Origin: Acanthamoeba castellanii str. Neff
Taxonomy: Eukaryota > Discosea > Longamoebia > Acanthamoebidae
Length of the DNA stretch: 64,000 nt
NCBI RefSeq assembly: GCF_000313135.1
Contig: NW_004457611.1
Location: 60,792-124,791, forward strand
Direction of reading: 5' to 3'
This document shows positions 1 to 8,642 of this stretch, in pieces. Positions within the stretch are counted from its first letter, which is position 1. Each line of letters starts with the position of its first letter. A program made the translations under genes and the position numbers. The notes under the pieces were generated by a model. The model made no database searches and was not told where the DNA came from. It saw only the letters and a list, made by a program, of their open reading frames with translations.

Positions 1-417
1 ACCGTCGCCGTTGCGCCTGGTCCGACCGCCACATCCGCGTACTCGCCCTTCACGGTGCCGATCGGAACCGACCGCCAGCGCGAGCTGATGGACAAGATGG
101 GCGGCGCGCCGCTGCCGCAGGCCAAGTTCAGCGTCACGCCCAAGTCGACGGCCGACGACGGCCGCACCAACCTGCTGGCCGACGTGGCCGGCGCGACGGC
201 GGCCGACTTTGCGGTGACTATCGAGGGACCCGAGGGCCAGGACGTCGAGGGCCGGCTGGCCGCGGGCGCCGCCAGCGCCTCGACGCTGGACGTCGTGTTC
301 AGGCCGCCCGTGCCCGGCGTCTACACGATCCGCATCGAGCACAAGACCCAGGGACCCATCGTCAACAGCCCCTTCCGCCTCCAGGTCGCCCCGCCGCCCG
401 GCATGAGCGCCCAATGA
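1..417 (+). CDS. Filamin/ABP280-type repeat protein, C-terminal part
   Basis: The frame is open from the first base of the window to a TGA at 415-417, so this is the 3' end of a longer gene. The last ~100 residues form one immunoglobulin-like filamin repeat: the strand signature PGVYTIRIEHK is followed by the typical closing motif GPIVNSPFRLQV, then a short PPPGMSAQ tail. An earlier YSPFTV at the left edge looks like the end of a preceding repeat, so the protein probably carries tandem repeats. Filamin repeats are rod or scaffold modules that cross-link actin or bind membrane receptors. Any actin-binding or other N-terminal domain lies outside the window, so the exact type (filamin, gelation factor, TRIM-like or other) is open. 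Confidence 0.8.
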   Translation, partial: TVAVAPGPTATSAYSPFTVPIGTDRQRELMDKMGGAPLPQAKFSVTPKSTADDGRTNLLADVAGATAADFAVTIEGPEGQDVEGRLAAGAASASTLDVVFRPPVPGVYTIRIEHKTQGPIVNSPFRLQVAPPPGMSAQ

Positions 418-691
418 TTGTGTGTGACACCGTTGTTGTTTTTAATGATAAAATCACAGACTTTATTTATTATTCGTGTATTCCCTGTCGTTCGCGTCGT
501 GCTGGCTCTGGTAGTAAAAACGGCCGGTGCGTGCGTGGGGTGTCGCCAGCGCCCGCGAGGCCAGGTTCAGCGAACGCACAATGGCCGCACCAACCGGGCT
601 TTTTTTGTGAATTTGTTATTTGCTTTTCTTTTCCTGGAAACACCAACAACAGGAAGATCCGCGCGCCGGAAGGAAGAAGCAAAATCAAAAG

Positions 692-2200
692 ATGGGCTAT
701 GAAACGGACTTTGAGGGAGAGCTGAACATTCGACCTCGCCTGGCCGATGAGTTTGTTGCGCGCTTCAACGACGTGGCCTCGCGCCGCAACAACGTCTATG
801 GCGACGGCGACGAGGGCTCTTTCGACCACCTCGTACTGCCCCCTCTTCATTCTCTTTCGCTCTTTGTTGTTTGTTGTCGACAAACTAAAAAGGCGCACGC
901 TGCAGGTCTTTGGGAAACGAGGCACCGCAGCCGGAGCTCGAGTCCAAGAGAAATACGATAACCCGGCCTGGACGGGTACCTTTCACCACCTTCACCAGTG
1001 TTGTGTTCTCTTCACAACTTAAGTTGTGAAAACTGCACGGTACATACGTCATGCAGGTGTACCATCGTGCTGGAATGCTTGGCAGCTCAAAAACAAGCCT
1101 GGCAAGGTACGCTCATACGCGACAGACATATGTAGATTAGATATATGCAGCTTTATTTACACATGTTGTATCTACATGTTGGTATAATAACATGTGGCAT
1201 ATGGTGGCTGTAGCAGACATGCACAATTCTGCACTGGGAGGGAAACTCCAAGTTCTACAACTACGTCCAGTGGCTGCAGTTTGTGGTGGACTACATCATC
1301 AGGGAGAACCAGGCGCTGGCGCCTCTTCTCGACTTTCAGGGCGCCATCACATGGAACCAGGACAGGACCGACTGCGACGACAAAGGCGTCCTCACGCTCA
1401 AGGTTTGCACTTCGCCTCCATCGTGTCGTGTGTGTCGTGTGTGTCGTGTGTGTCGTGTGTCGTGTGCGTGTTCTCATGACCGATTGGGTGATAATATGGC
1501 AGCGTGTGCAAGAGAAATGGAAGGTGGTCGCCACTGTGGAGACACCCTACACCGTTCTTCTGCCCATGCAAAAATCCGCGGTACTCCTCTTGTGCATGTA
1601 CATGCATGCCACATTTACACATTATTTATTCAACATGTTGTGCAAGATGACGAACATTAACATGTTTTTGTACAGCGCGAATTCAGAGAAGTTTGGTCAC
1701 CTTTCTATCGCGGCGGCTACTGCCCTGTGCTTCTCCCTGGCCCGCGCAAGGAGGGTACCCACCTCACACACACATACACACACACGACACACACACGACA
1801 CACACACGACACACACACGACACACACACACACACACACAGCACGACCGCACACGCACACAACATGACTGCACACGCACACAACACGACTGCACACGCTG
1901 ATGTGGTGCCTCCTCTCCAGGGATGGTGGAATCTACGCGAGATGCGGTGCACGCCGACGACCCCAGCGAGAAGCCCGAGTGCAGGCTGACGGACCAGGGC
2001 GGGCAGCTCGAGGTCTTCGTCCAGCCGCGTCTGCCGTCGCTGTTGCATATCTGCCTGTCCGTGGCCGCCACCAACCTCGCTCGGTCTGCCGAACCAGCCG
2101 CTCAACCTTTGGGTACTGCCACACACCACCGCACACGCCGCACACGTCATGCGCAATTAGCTGATACCACCCGGGCGGACCACACGACACACACAAACAC

Positions 2201-2234
<34 letters not shown>

Positions 2235-2628
2235 CACACACAGAATCGCTGCCGGAAGAACTGCAGAGGGAGCTGAGGAGGGGCGGCCGCCACTGCAGCG
2301 GCTGCGGGCGCCTGTTCTGGGGCGCGGCCGGTGCCAACGTCTTTGGTACCACTCATACGCAACCAACTCGCCCAACTCTTCGCTGATCATTCTTTGCTTC
2401 ATATGACATATGAACTCCACGGCGCGCGCGCACGCACACACACACGACACACACACGACTCGTGCAGTGCTGTTGCCGATCATGTTTGACGGGCTGCCCA
2501 TGCTGGGGCGCTACTGCTCAGTGCACTGTTGGCGCGAGGAGGTCACCGACGCCCGGGCGAGGATCGATGCTGTACGGACAACCGGAGATGACGACGACGA
2601 TGACGATTCCGAGCAATCAGAAGAGTAA
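692..2628 (+). CDS. Two-domain protein: phage-type N-terminal domain plus C-terminal Cys-rich (zinc-like) module
   Basis: I can join nine exons in frame: 692-832, 906-975, 1057-1106, 1217-1402, 1503-1580, 1676-1754, 1921-2112, 2244-2345 and 2468-2628. All junctions are GT-AG and phases match. The N-terminal ~170 residues (MGYETDFEGELNI..., FYNYVQWLQFVVDYII, GAITWNQDRTDCDDKGVL) resemble a small conserved domain that I recall from phages and bacteria, where it is a stand-alone protein of unknown function. The C-terminal part is different: a VQPRLPSLLHICLSVAATNL helix, an LPEELQRELRRG segment, then CSGC and YCSVHC pairs that could bind zinc, and an acidic tail (seven Asp). This second half recalls C-terminal modules of LRR-type proteins, but no leucine-rich repeats are visible. 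Function unknown. Several introns are CGTGT- or CA-rich. Confidence 0.75.
1764..1850. repeat. CA/ACACG simple repeat in intron
   Basis: Runs of CACACA interrupted by CACGACAC units inside the intron between the sixth and seventh exons of the preceding gene. It produces long meaningless His/Thr or Cys/Val reading frames on both strands. Confidence 0.9.
2191..2243. repeat. CA dinucleotide repeat in intron
   Basis: Nearly pure (CA)n tract running up to the 3' splice site at 2243. Confidence 0.9.
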
Positions 2629-2747
2629 AAACCAAGCGGAGGCGTGTATGAGTCTTGAAACTGATTGATGTTCGTTGTTTCGTTCGCGATTTTATGTACA
2701 ACTCTCCTGAAAGCGTTCGTGTGTGATGTGTAGTGTCAAGAAGGTGG

Positions 2748-3347
2748 TTAGAAGAGGGAGCACTGCTGCTTGAGCTTGATGCGGCCCAGGCCGCTGCGGC
2801 TGCCCCGACCCTTCGAGCCCTTGTCGTGGGGGTTGTTCTCCGGGTTGGCCTTGCGGATCTCGCGCACCAGCTCGAAGAAGCAGGCGTCGACGTTGATGCG
2901 CGCCTTGGCCGACGTCTCGAGGTACTTGCACCCGAACGACTTGGCCAGGTCGGCGCCCTCCGACGTGGGCACCACGCGCAGGTGCTCCAGGTCGCACTTG
3001 TTGCCCACCAGCACCATGGGCACATGGTCGTCTTCCTTGACCCGCAGGATCTGCTCGCGAAACGACGAGATCTCTTCGAACGAGCCGCGGCTGGCGATGG
3101 AGAAGACGCACAGGAAGCCCTGGCCCGTGCGCATGTACTGGTCGCGCATGGCGCTGAACTCGTCCTGGCCGGCGGTGTCGAGGATGTCGAGCAGGCAGGT
3201 CTCCTGGTCGATCTCGACCTGCTTGCGGTAGGAGTCCTCGATGGTCGGGTCGTAGTCGTCCATGAAGTGGTGGTTGATCAGTTGGATGGTGAGCGCCGAC
3301 TTGCCCACACTGCCGCCGCCTACCACTACGAGCTTGTACTCAGTCAT
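2748..3347 (-). CDS. Ras family small GTPase (intronless)
   Basis: A 199-residue Ras protein in a single exon. G1 is GGGSVGKS, the effector region YDPTIEDSY is intact, G3 is DTAGQ with the catalytic Gln, G4 is NKCD and G5 is ETSAK. Relative to human Ras, residue 11 is Gly and residue 13 is Ser (usually Gly), while Gly12 and Gln61 are kept. The tail is basic and ends in the CaaX box CSLF, so membrane attachment by prenylation is expected. The terminal Phe is compatible with farnesyl- or geranylgeranyl-transferase, so I do not choose. Role: GTP-switch signalling at the plasma membrane. Lack of introns in this intron-dense genome suggests a retrocopy origin (inference). A fragment of a closely related Ras gene lies at 35181-35291. 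Confidence 0.95.
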   Translation of the reverse strand: MTEYKLVVVGGGSVGKSALTIQLINHHFMDDYDPTIEDSYRKQVEIDQETCLLDILDTAGQDEFSAMRDQYMRTGQGFLCVFSIASRGSFEEISSFREQILRVKEDDHVPMVLVGNKCDLEHLRVVPTSEGADLAKSFGCKYLETSAKARINVDACFFELVREIRKANPENNPHDKGSKGRGSRSGLGRIKLKQQCSLF

Positions 3348-3597
3348 TCTAGTTCTGTCTTACACTTGTGTCTGTTGTTTGTTCCATTTGCACCTTTGAC
3401 AGAGCTGGCCTTTTATGGCACCACGAATGAACCGAAATGATCTAAAAATAGAACATTGCGTGATTCGTTCAACTCTTTGATTGTCGATTGGCGAGTAAAA
3501 ATAGATTCACATTCTTTAGATACTGAGCCTCGATGATGACGTGTCGTTGTCGACAATAGCGAGACGAAAGCGAGTTGCTGTTGTGCGTGCTGCTGTT

Positions 3598-4723
3598 TTA
3601 TTCAAGTGCGGTGCGCATGTTCATCACGCCGGGAGAGTTGACAACTTGCAGGAAGGCGGGGGAGGTGACGGTGTTATACTCGCCAAACCCCACCTTCTCA
3701 TACGCCTTGATCGCAGCTATGTTGTCGCTGAACACAGAGATCTGTGCCTTCGTGTAGCCCAGCTGCCTGCCTACTCACCAGAATTGATGTCAGAATTAAT
3801 GCCAGCCCACCACACGACACACACGACACGACACACACGACACACGCGTGAAACAAGGTCCAACCTTTGGAAAGGGCGGCCTGCATGAGGAGGTTGTTGA
3901 CGCCTTGCCTACGGAACTCGGGCTTGGTGGCGACAAACTCCACAACCCAGAACTCGTCCGATTCTAGTTTTGAGCAACTCACAAACACAACCACATGAAG
4001 GTGAGAACGAGAGCGGTGCAATTGATTGATGAGAGAGGTGACGTACGGGCCAAAGTGACCATACAAGTGGTCATCGTCGCCATCCTGTGTGGGCGTATTG
4101 ATGTTTGTGTAAGTGAGTGGCCTTGCCAAAAGTGCTGCGAGAAGCAGATGATCATCAGCATACCCTTCCGTCAGACCGGCAAAGTCTTCTTCGACCCACC
4201 CGTACTTGGTGGCCAACACGGTGGCGAGGAGGGCGGAGAAGTTGGTCATGGGCTTCTCCTTGTATGCATAGCCGGTGAGACCTGGTGCCACGCATGACGG
4301 CAACACGAACAGAGGATTGCCTGAGTCCCGAAAACAGCACCCATGTGTGCCAACTCGATCATGGCGCTGAGTAAAGACGAACCGCCAGCTCGCGTTCCAT
4401 CTTCAGTCTGCGCCACGAACCAGCCACCCCAGTGGGTGAACGACCCCGTCCCCTCTGGCGACTCGTCCCTGGCCAAAGGGAATGATGTGATTTGAATAAC
4501 TAATTAATCCAAAATAAAAGAAAAATACAAGAGGAGGGTGTATGCACAGGATGAAGTCGGTGAGGATGGTGAGCAGTTGCTCTTCGGTGTACTTGGACCC
4601 GAGGACGCGCTCGAAGAGGCCACGCGGGTGCTGCGAGCGGCCGGCCTGAAGCAGCACCCAGGCCAAGAAAGGCCCGTCTTCGCGTGTGGCCGCTCGCACG
4701 GTGAACTTGGTGGAGGCTGACAT
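3598..4723 (-). CDS. GNAT family N-acetyltransferase
   Basis: Multi-exon minus-strand gene starting MSASTKFTVRAATREDG, the usual first beta-strand of a GNAT fold. The conserved acetyl-CoA region is EFWVVEFVATKPEFRRQGV followed by NNLLMQAALSKG. The C-terminal strand is GYTKAQISVFSDNIAAIKAYEKVGF, typical of the GNAT end. Phase-compatible introns lie near 4480-4545, 4335-4405 (approximate), 3970-4050 and 3775-3870; the last contains an ACACG run. The protein ends NMRTALE with TAA at 3598-3600. Substrate (small molecule or protein) cannot be read from the sequence. It shares a divergent 351-bp promoter region with the F-box/Ras gene. Confidence 0.85.
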
Positions 4724-5074
4724 TGCTATGTTGTGGTGGTGGGAGGCTGATGCTTTGTAGAGAGGCGAAGAGTTGGAGCCTTTTCTGGTAAGCGGCCGAG
4801 GTCCAAGGCAAGAAGGCGATTGGCGCGAATGTTGCATATCCAGAGAGAATCCTAGCTGGCTCACGGTTGGTTAAAAAAACATCGACATTGCTTTTTCCAA
4901 GAGAACATGTTGGGCTAGCCGTCCCATTGGTTGACTGCTTCCGGCACTCCATGCTCATATTTCGAGTTCTTGCAGACTCATTCTTTGCGATGTTGGCATT
5001 CCGCATTCCACGTGGCTCAAGCTCGTTCTAGCAAGAATTTTAGGTCGTAAATGTAATCTTCCCATCAATCGATA
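4724..5074. promoter_or_regulatory. Divergent intergenic/promoter region (GNAT / F-box-Ras)
   Basis: The 351 bases between two divergent start codons must hold both promoters and 5' UTRs. I see no clear TATA box and no other gene. Confidence 0.5.
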
Positions 5075-7468
5075 ATGGCTGACCACCAAGCTGGTGGAGG
5101 CTCTGGGGGAGCACATGAAGTTCTTTCCCTGAGCTCGGGCACTATACCGGTGGATCCCGACCGACGCAGCAGAAGGCTGAAAAAGAGTGGATCTTTCCTT
5201 CATTTTGCCACTGCCTTCGCATCGTCGCACCGATTCAACAAGAGCGAGGACGACCTCCAACGCGCAGCCTCCTCCTCCTCCTCTTCATTTCCTTCATTCA
5301 AATCGAGCAGCGGCAGAGATATCATCGTCGTGAGTGATCGAAGTCGTCTTGTCTGCGACGACGATGACGATGACGACGAGGGCTTTCTCGTCGATCCACT
5401 GGCACACGCCGAGGCGACCAACAGCGGCGAGCATGCAGCCACCAAGGCCAGCATCGGCAAGATGAAACTTTTCGACTCGATTCGAATTAGGAGGCCGCGA
5501 AGGAAGGAGCGCTCCTTGTCTTCCCTCTCCTCCTCCATGTCGCGCTGCTCTGCAGCATCCTCCTCCTCCCACCCTTCATCTCCGATCTCTTCTACTTCTA
5601 CGATGAATCATCATCATCATCGCGCTACTCGCGAATGTTGTTGCATCCCGGGCGGCGACGACTGCTGCAGCAGCAGCTCGGGTCTCTACATAGATGGAAC
5701 CTACGCGAACGAGACGCTGCCCTACGAGGTGCTACTTCACATCTTCGGCCACCTGTCCATGAAGGAGCTGGGCGTCGTGTGCGTCGTGTGCAAGTTCTGG
5801 AAGGAGGCCAGCGAGGCCGACTGCCTGTGGAAGTCGATCACCTTAAGTCTCTGGGGCGGCCTCGGCCTACGTGACGTCCAGCGCGCCGCCGCCGCCACCA
5901 CCACCTCCACTTCGACAACCACCAAGGACACCGGTGCACGATCGTCGTCGTCATCGTCTTCGGTAGCCTCCACCACCACTTCTTCTTCTTCTTCTTCGTG
6001 TCCGTCGTCTCCTTCGTCGTCATCGTCGTCAGCGCTGCGACTAGCGTCGTCTCCCTTCTCGTCGCCCAAGCCATCGCGAAAGCGTGGCCTGCTGGGCCTG
6101 CTGAGCGGTAGCGGCAGCGGCTTCCACACGAGCGGCGGCGACGAGATCGGCAGCGGCGGCAGCGGCGAGGCCCAGGCGACATCGGACAAGGGCGCGAAGA
6201 GCAGGAGCAGCAGCGTGGAGCTGCAGCACCACAACAGCGGCAACGGCGCGTCGGCGGAGGCGCAGGCGGACTCGGCGGCGGCGTCGACGTCGGCGTCGGA
6301 CTACCTGAGCTCGTTCAGCACGCTCAAGGACCTCTACCGTCACGAGTTCGAGCGACGGCAGCGGCGCGGCGAGGACGAGTACCGCATCGTGGTCGTCGGC
6401 GCGTCGGGCGTCGACAAGTCGGCCATCTGCGTGCGCTTCGTCCAGGGCTCCCTCATGCTCACCAAGGTATACTACTATTTCATTCAATTCAAGTTCTATT
6501 CTATTCTTTATTTATTTATTTATATTTAAATATCATGAAATAGAATATTGTTCTTATTCTTTTATTTAGTAATTAATTGATTTATTTTGCAGTACGATCC
6601 GACGGCGGAGGAAAGCTATCGCGTGCGACGAAAGGTGGACGGGCTGCCGTGCATGTACGACATCATGGACACGGCGGGCCAAATGGAGTACAGCGCCCTG
6701 CGGGACCAGTACCTGAAGAGCGGCCACGGCTTTCTCCTCGTGTACAGGTACGCGCCCGGCACTCGCCTTCGACTGCGAGGCCCGCACGGCCGAAGCACAC
6801 GCACTCACTCACTCACCACTCTATCTCCCGATCAACAGTGTAACATCGCCGGAGTCCTTCCAAGCCCTGGAGAAGCTGCGTCTTCAGATCCTGCGAATCA
6901 AAGAGGTGCGGGACGCACACGCACCACCGCACACGCACTACACACGTACACACACAACACACACACGACACACAACACACATCGACTACTACAGTTCATA
7001 GGCAACACACAGCGCACACACGCGACACACGACACAAACTCACGTCCACGTGCGACCTCTTCTTGCGCGGAATCAGGATTCGACCGTGCCGATCGTCTTC
7101 CTGGGCTCGCACGCTGACCGGGAGAGCCAGCGCCAAGTGAGCCAGGACGAGGCCCTCTTCCTCGCCGAAAAGCTCAACTGCGGGTGGCTGGAATGCTCTG
7201 CCAAGACCGGGCAGAATGTGAACGACGCCTTTGAGCTCATCGTGCGGATGATCAATCGGTATACCACGCTCCAGCCGCCACCTTCTTCTTCTTCTTCTTC
7301 TTCTTCTTCTTCTTCTTCTTCTTCTTCAGCTGACCTGTAACTTCAATCATCATCAGATGGCGCGCGCTCCACCCGGCCTGGAACACGCCGAAGAGCAGGC
7401 AGGAGGCCACCATCAAGAACCGGGTCAAGAAGAAGATCCTCTTCTGGCGCGAGAACAACAGGACATGA
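5075..7468 (+). CDS. F-box / Ras-like small GTPase fusion protein
   Basis: Five exons join in phase: 5075-6466, 6593-6747, 6839-6905, 7077-7258, 7357-7468. Order: a ~200-residue Ser-rich N-terminus; an F-box ([19 protein letters not shown]... [18 protein letters not shown], ~residues 215-260); a long Ser/Thr/Gly-rich linker; then a Ras-type G domain. The P-loop reads GASGVDKS, with Asp where Ras has Gly15. The other motifs are normal: YDPTAEESY switch [16 protein letters not shown] switch II, ECSAKTG. The G4 motif is weak (LGSHAD instead of NKxD). The tail is basic ([17 protein letters not shown]) without a CaaX box. F-boxes recruit substrates to SCF ubiquitin ligases through Skp1, so this may be a nucleotide- or signal-controlled SCF adaptor (inference). 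The altered P-loop and G4 raise the possibility of weak or no GTP binding. Confidence 0.9.
7281..7327. repeat. (TTC)n microsatellite in intron
   Basis: About 15 consecutive TTC units inside the last intron of the F-box/Ras gene. Confidence 0.95.
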
Positions 7469-7576
7469 TGGGGCCCCTGCCCATGCCATTGTATACACGG
7501 ACGACGTGCATGTTGCACACATACGAACATTTACCAACAAACATGTTGTGTCAAATGTGAAAACATGTTGTCCTGT

Positions 7577-8101
7577 TCATACGCCGATGTCTTCGTTCCA
7601 GAGGGTGGGGTGGGCGGCGATGAAGTCGGTCATGAGGCGACGACACTCGGCCGAGTCCAGGTTGAGTAGTCGCACGCCGTGCGAGCGCACGTAGGCCTCG
7701 GGCCCCTGGAAGGTGGCGTTCTCGCCCATGACGACGGTGGGAATCTTGTAGAGCAGCAGCGCCCCCGAGCACATCTCGCAGGGCGAGAGGGTCGAGTAGA
7801 GGATGCATCGCGCGTAGTCGGCGGCCGTGAGCCGCCCGGCCGCCTCAAAGCAATCCATCTCGGCGTGCAGGGTGGCGCTACGTCGCTGGACTCGCCTGTT
7901 GTGGCCGCGGCCGACGACCTCGTGGCCATCGATCGACCAGGCCTGATCTTCATCTCCGCCTTTTTCCGCGCGGCGGCGGATCAGCACGCTGCCGATAGGG
8001 ATGCCGCCCTCGGACAGTCCGGCCCGGGCTTCTTCGATGGCCAGCCCCAGGAAGTGGGCGTGGAAGGCCGCCTCCGCCTCGGACATGTCTTTCGTCGCCA
8101 T
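7577..8101 (-). CDS. FCY1: Cytosine deaminase (yeast FCY1 type)
   Basis: Single-exon 174-residue protein. The zinc-binding signature of cytidine/deoxycytidylate deaminases is complete: HAEMD (His and catalytic Glu) and SPCEMCSGA (two Cys). GRGHNRRVQ, SATLHAE, YSTLSPCEMC, GEN.TFQGPE and the C-terminal WNEDIGV match yeast cytosine deaminase along its length (about 158 residues in yeast). It converts cytosine to uracil in pyrimidine salvage, in the cytosol. It is absent from animals, and the fungal-like form plus the lack of introns make lateral transfer or a retrocopy possible (inference). An insertion (AEKGGDEDQAWSIDGHE) sits between the second strand and the zinc His. Confidence 0.93.
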   Translation of the reverse strand: MATKDMSEAEAAFHAHFLGLAIEEARAGLSEGGIPIGSVLIRRRAEKGGDEDQAWSIDGHEVVGRGHNRRVQRRSATLHAEMDCFEAAGRLTAADYARCILYSTLSPCEMCSGALLLYKIPTVVMGENATFQGPEAYVRSHGVRLLNLDSAECRRLMTDFIAAHPTLWNEDIGV

Positions 8102-8642
8102 TGAAAAATAAAATAAAAATAAAAATAAAACACGATTTCTTCATTTATTTTCTTTTTTGCTTTCTGCTGTCAAGAAGAGGCCACAAGCCCAAACTGTGTG
8201 GCTCCGCACTTGGTTGCGCGAGCACATGGTTGCATCTGACGAGCTAGAGTTTTGGTTGGTAGGTCATTCTTTTACTCCAACGCCATTGGGGCGAATTCGA
8301 TGGAAACTCAAGTTCTACCTCTGCTTTCGACCCCCATTATTTGTTCACTGTGATCGTAACAATGCAGGTTGGCTGCGTTCAACATGTTTGCAAGCAACAC
8401 AACAGTTTGGGCCAATCAACGCTCGCCCACCAAGAGCACATCACCGCTCGCATATGGGTTCGGCCTTTCATCAGCTTTTCAAGGATGTCACAGCCCCTCA
8501 AGTACTGTATGGCGAGTGGGGGACAAGTATAAAGGCCTCTGGGTCATGTCCTGTGTTTCACCACTTCAACCTCAGACACCCCAACAGCATCAACTTCAAG
8601 TGAGCTCACCACAAAGAGTAGAAGGAGCTCATCAACCCTATC
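8102..8642. promoter_or_regulatory. Divergent intergenic region
   Basis: Holds promoters for the cytosine deaminase (leftward) and the metalloprotease (rightward). Only the TATA element at 8528 is recognisable; I see no further gene. Confidence 0.5.
8528..8535 (+). promoter_or_regulatory. TATA box upstream of metalloprotease gene
   Basis: TATAAAGG lies 108 bases before the ATG at 8643, giving a probable transcription start near 8560 and a short 5' UTR. Confidence 0.55.

Noticed and set aside
1140..1680. ACATGTTG-like words repeated in introns (also near 7540, 10380, 52030)
   Set aside because: Short and irregular; I cannot separate them from chance in AT-rich intron DNA.
2543..3440. Long reading frames opposite and beside the Ras gene
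   Set aside because: Shadow frames of GC-rich coding DNA; the Ras frame has all family motifs.
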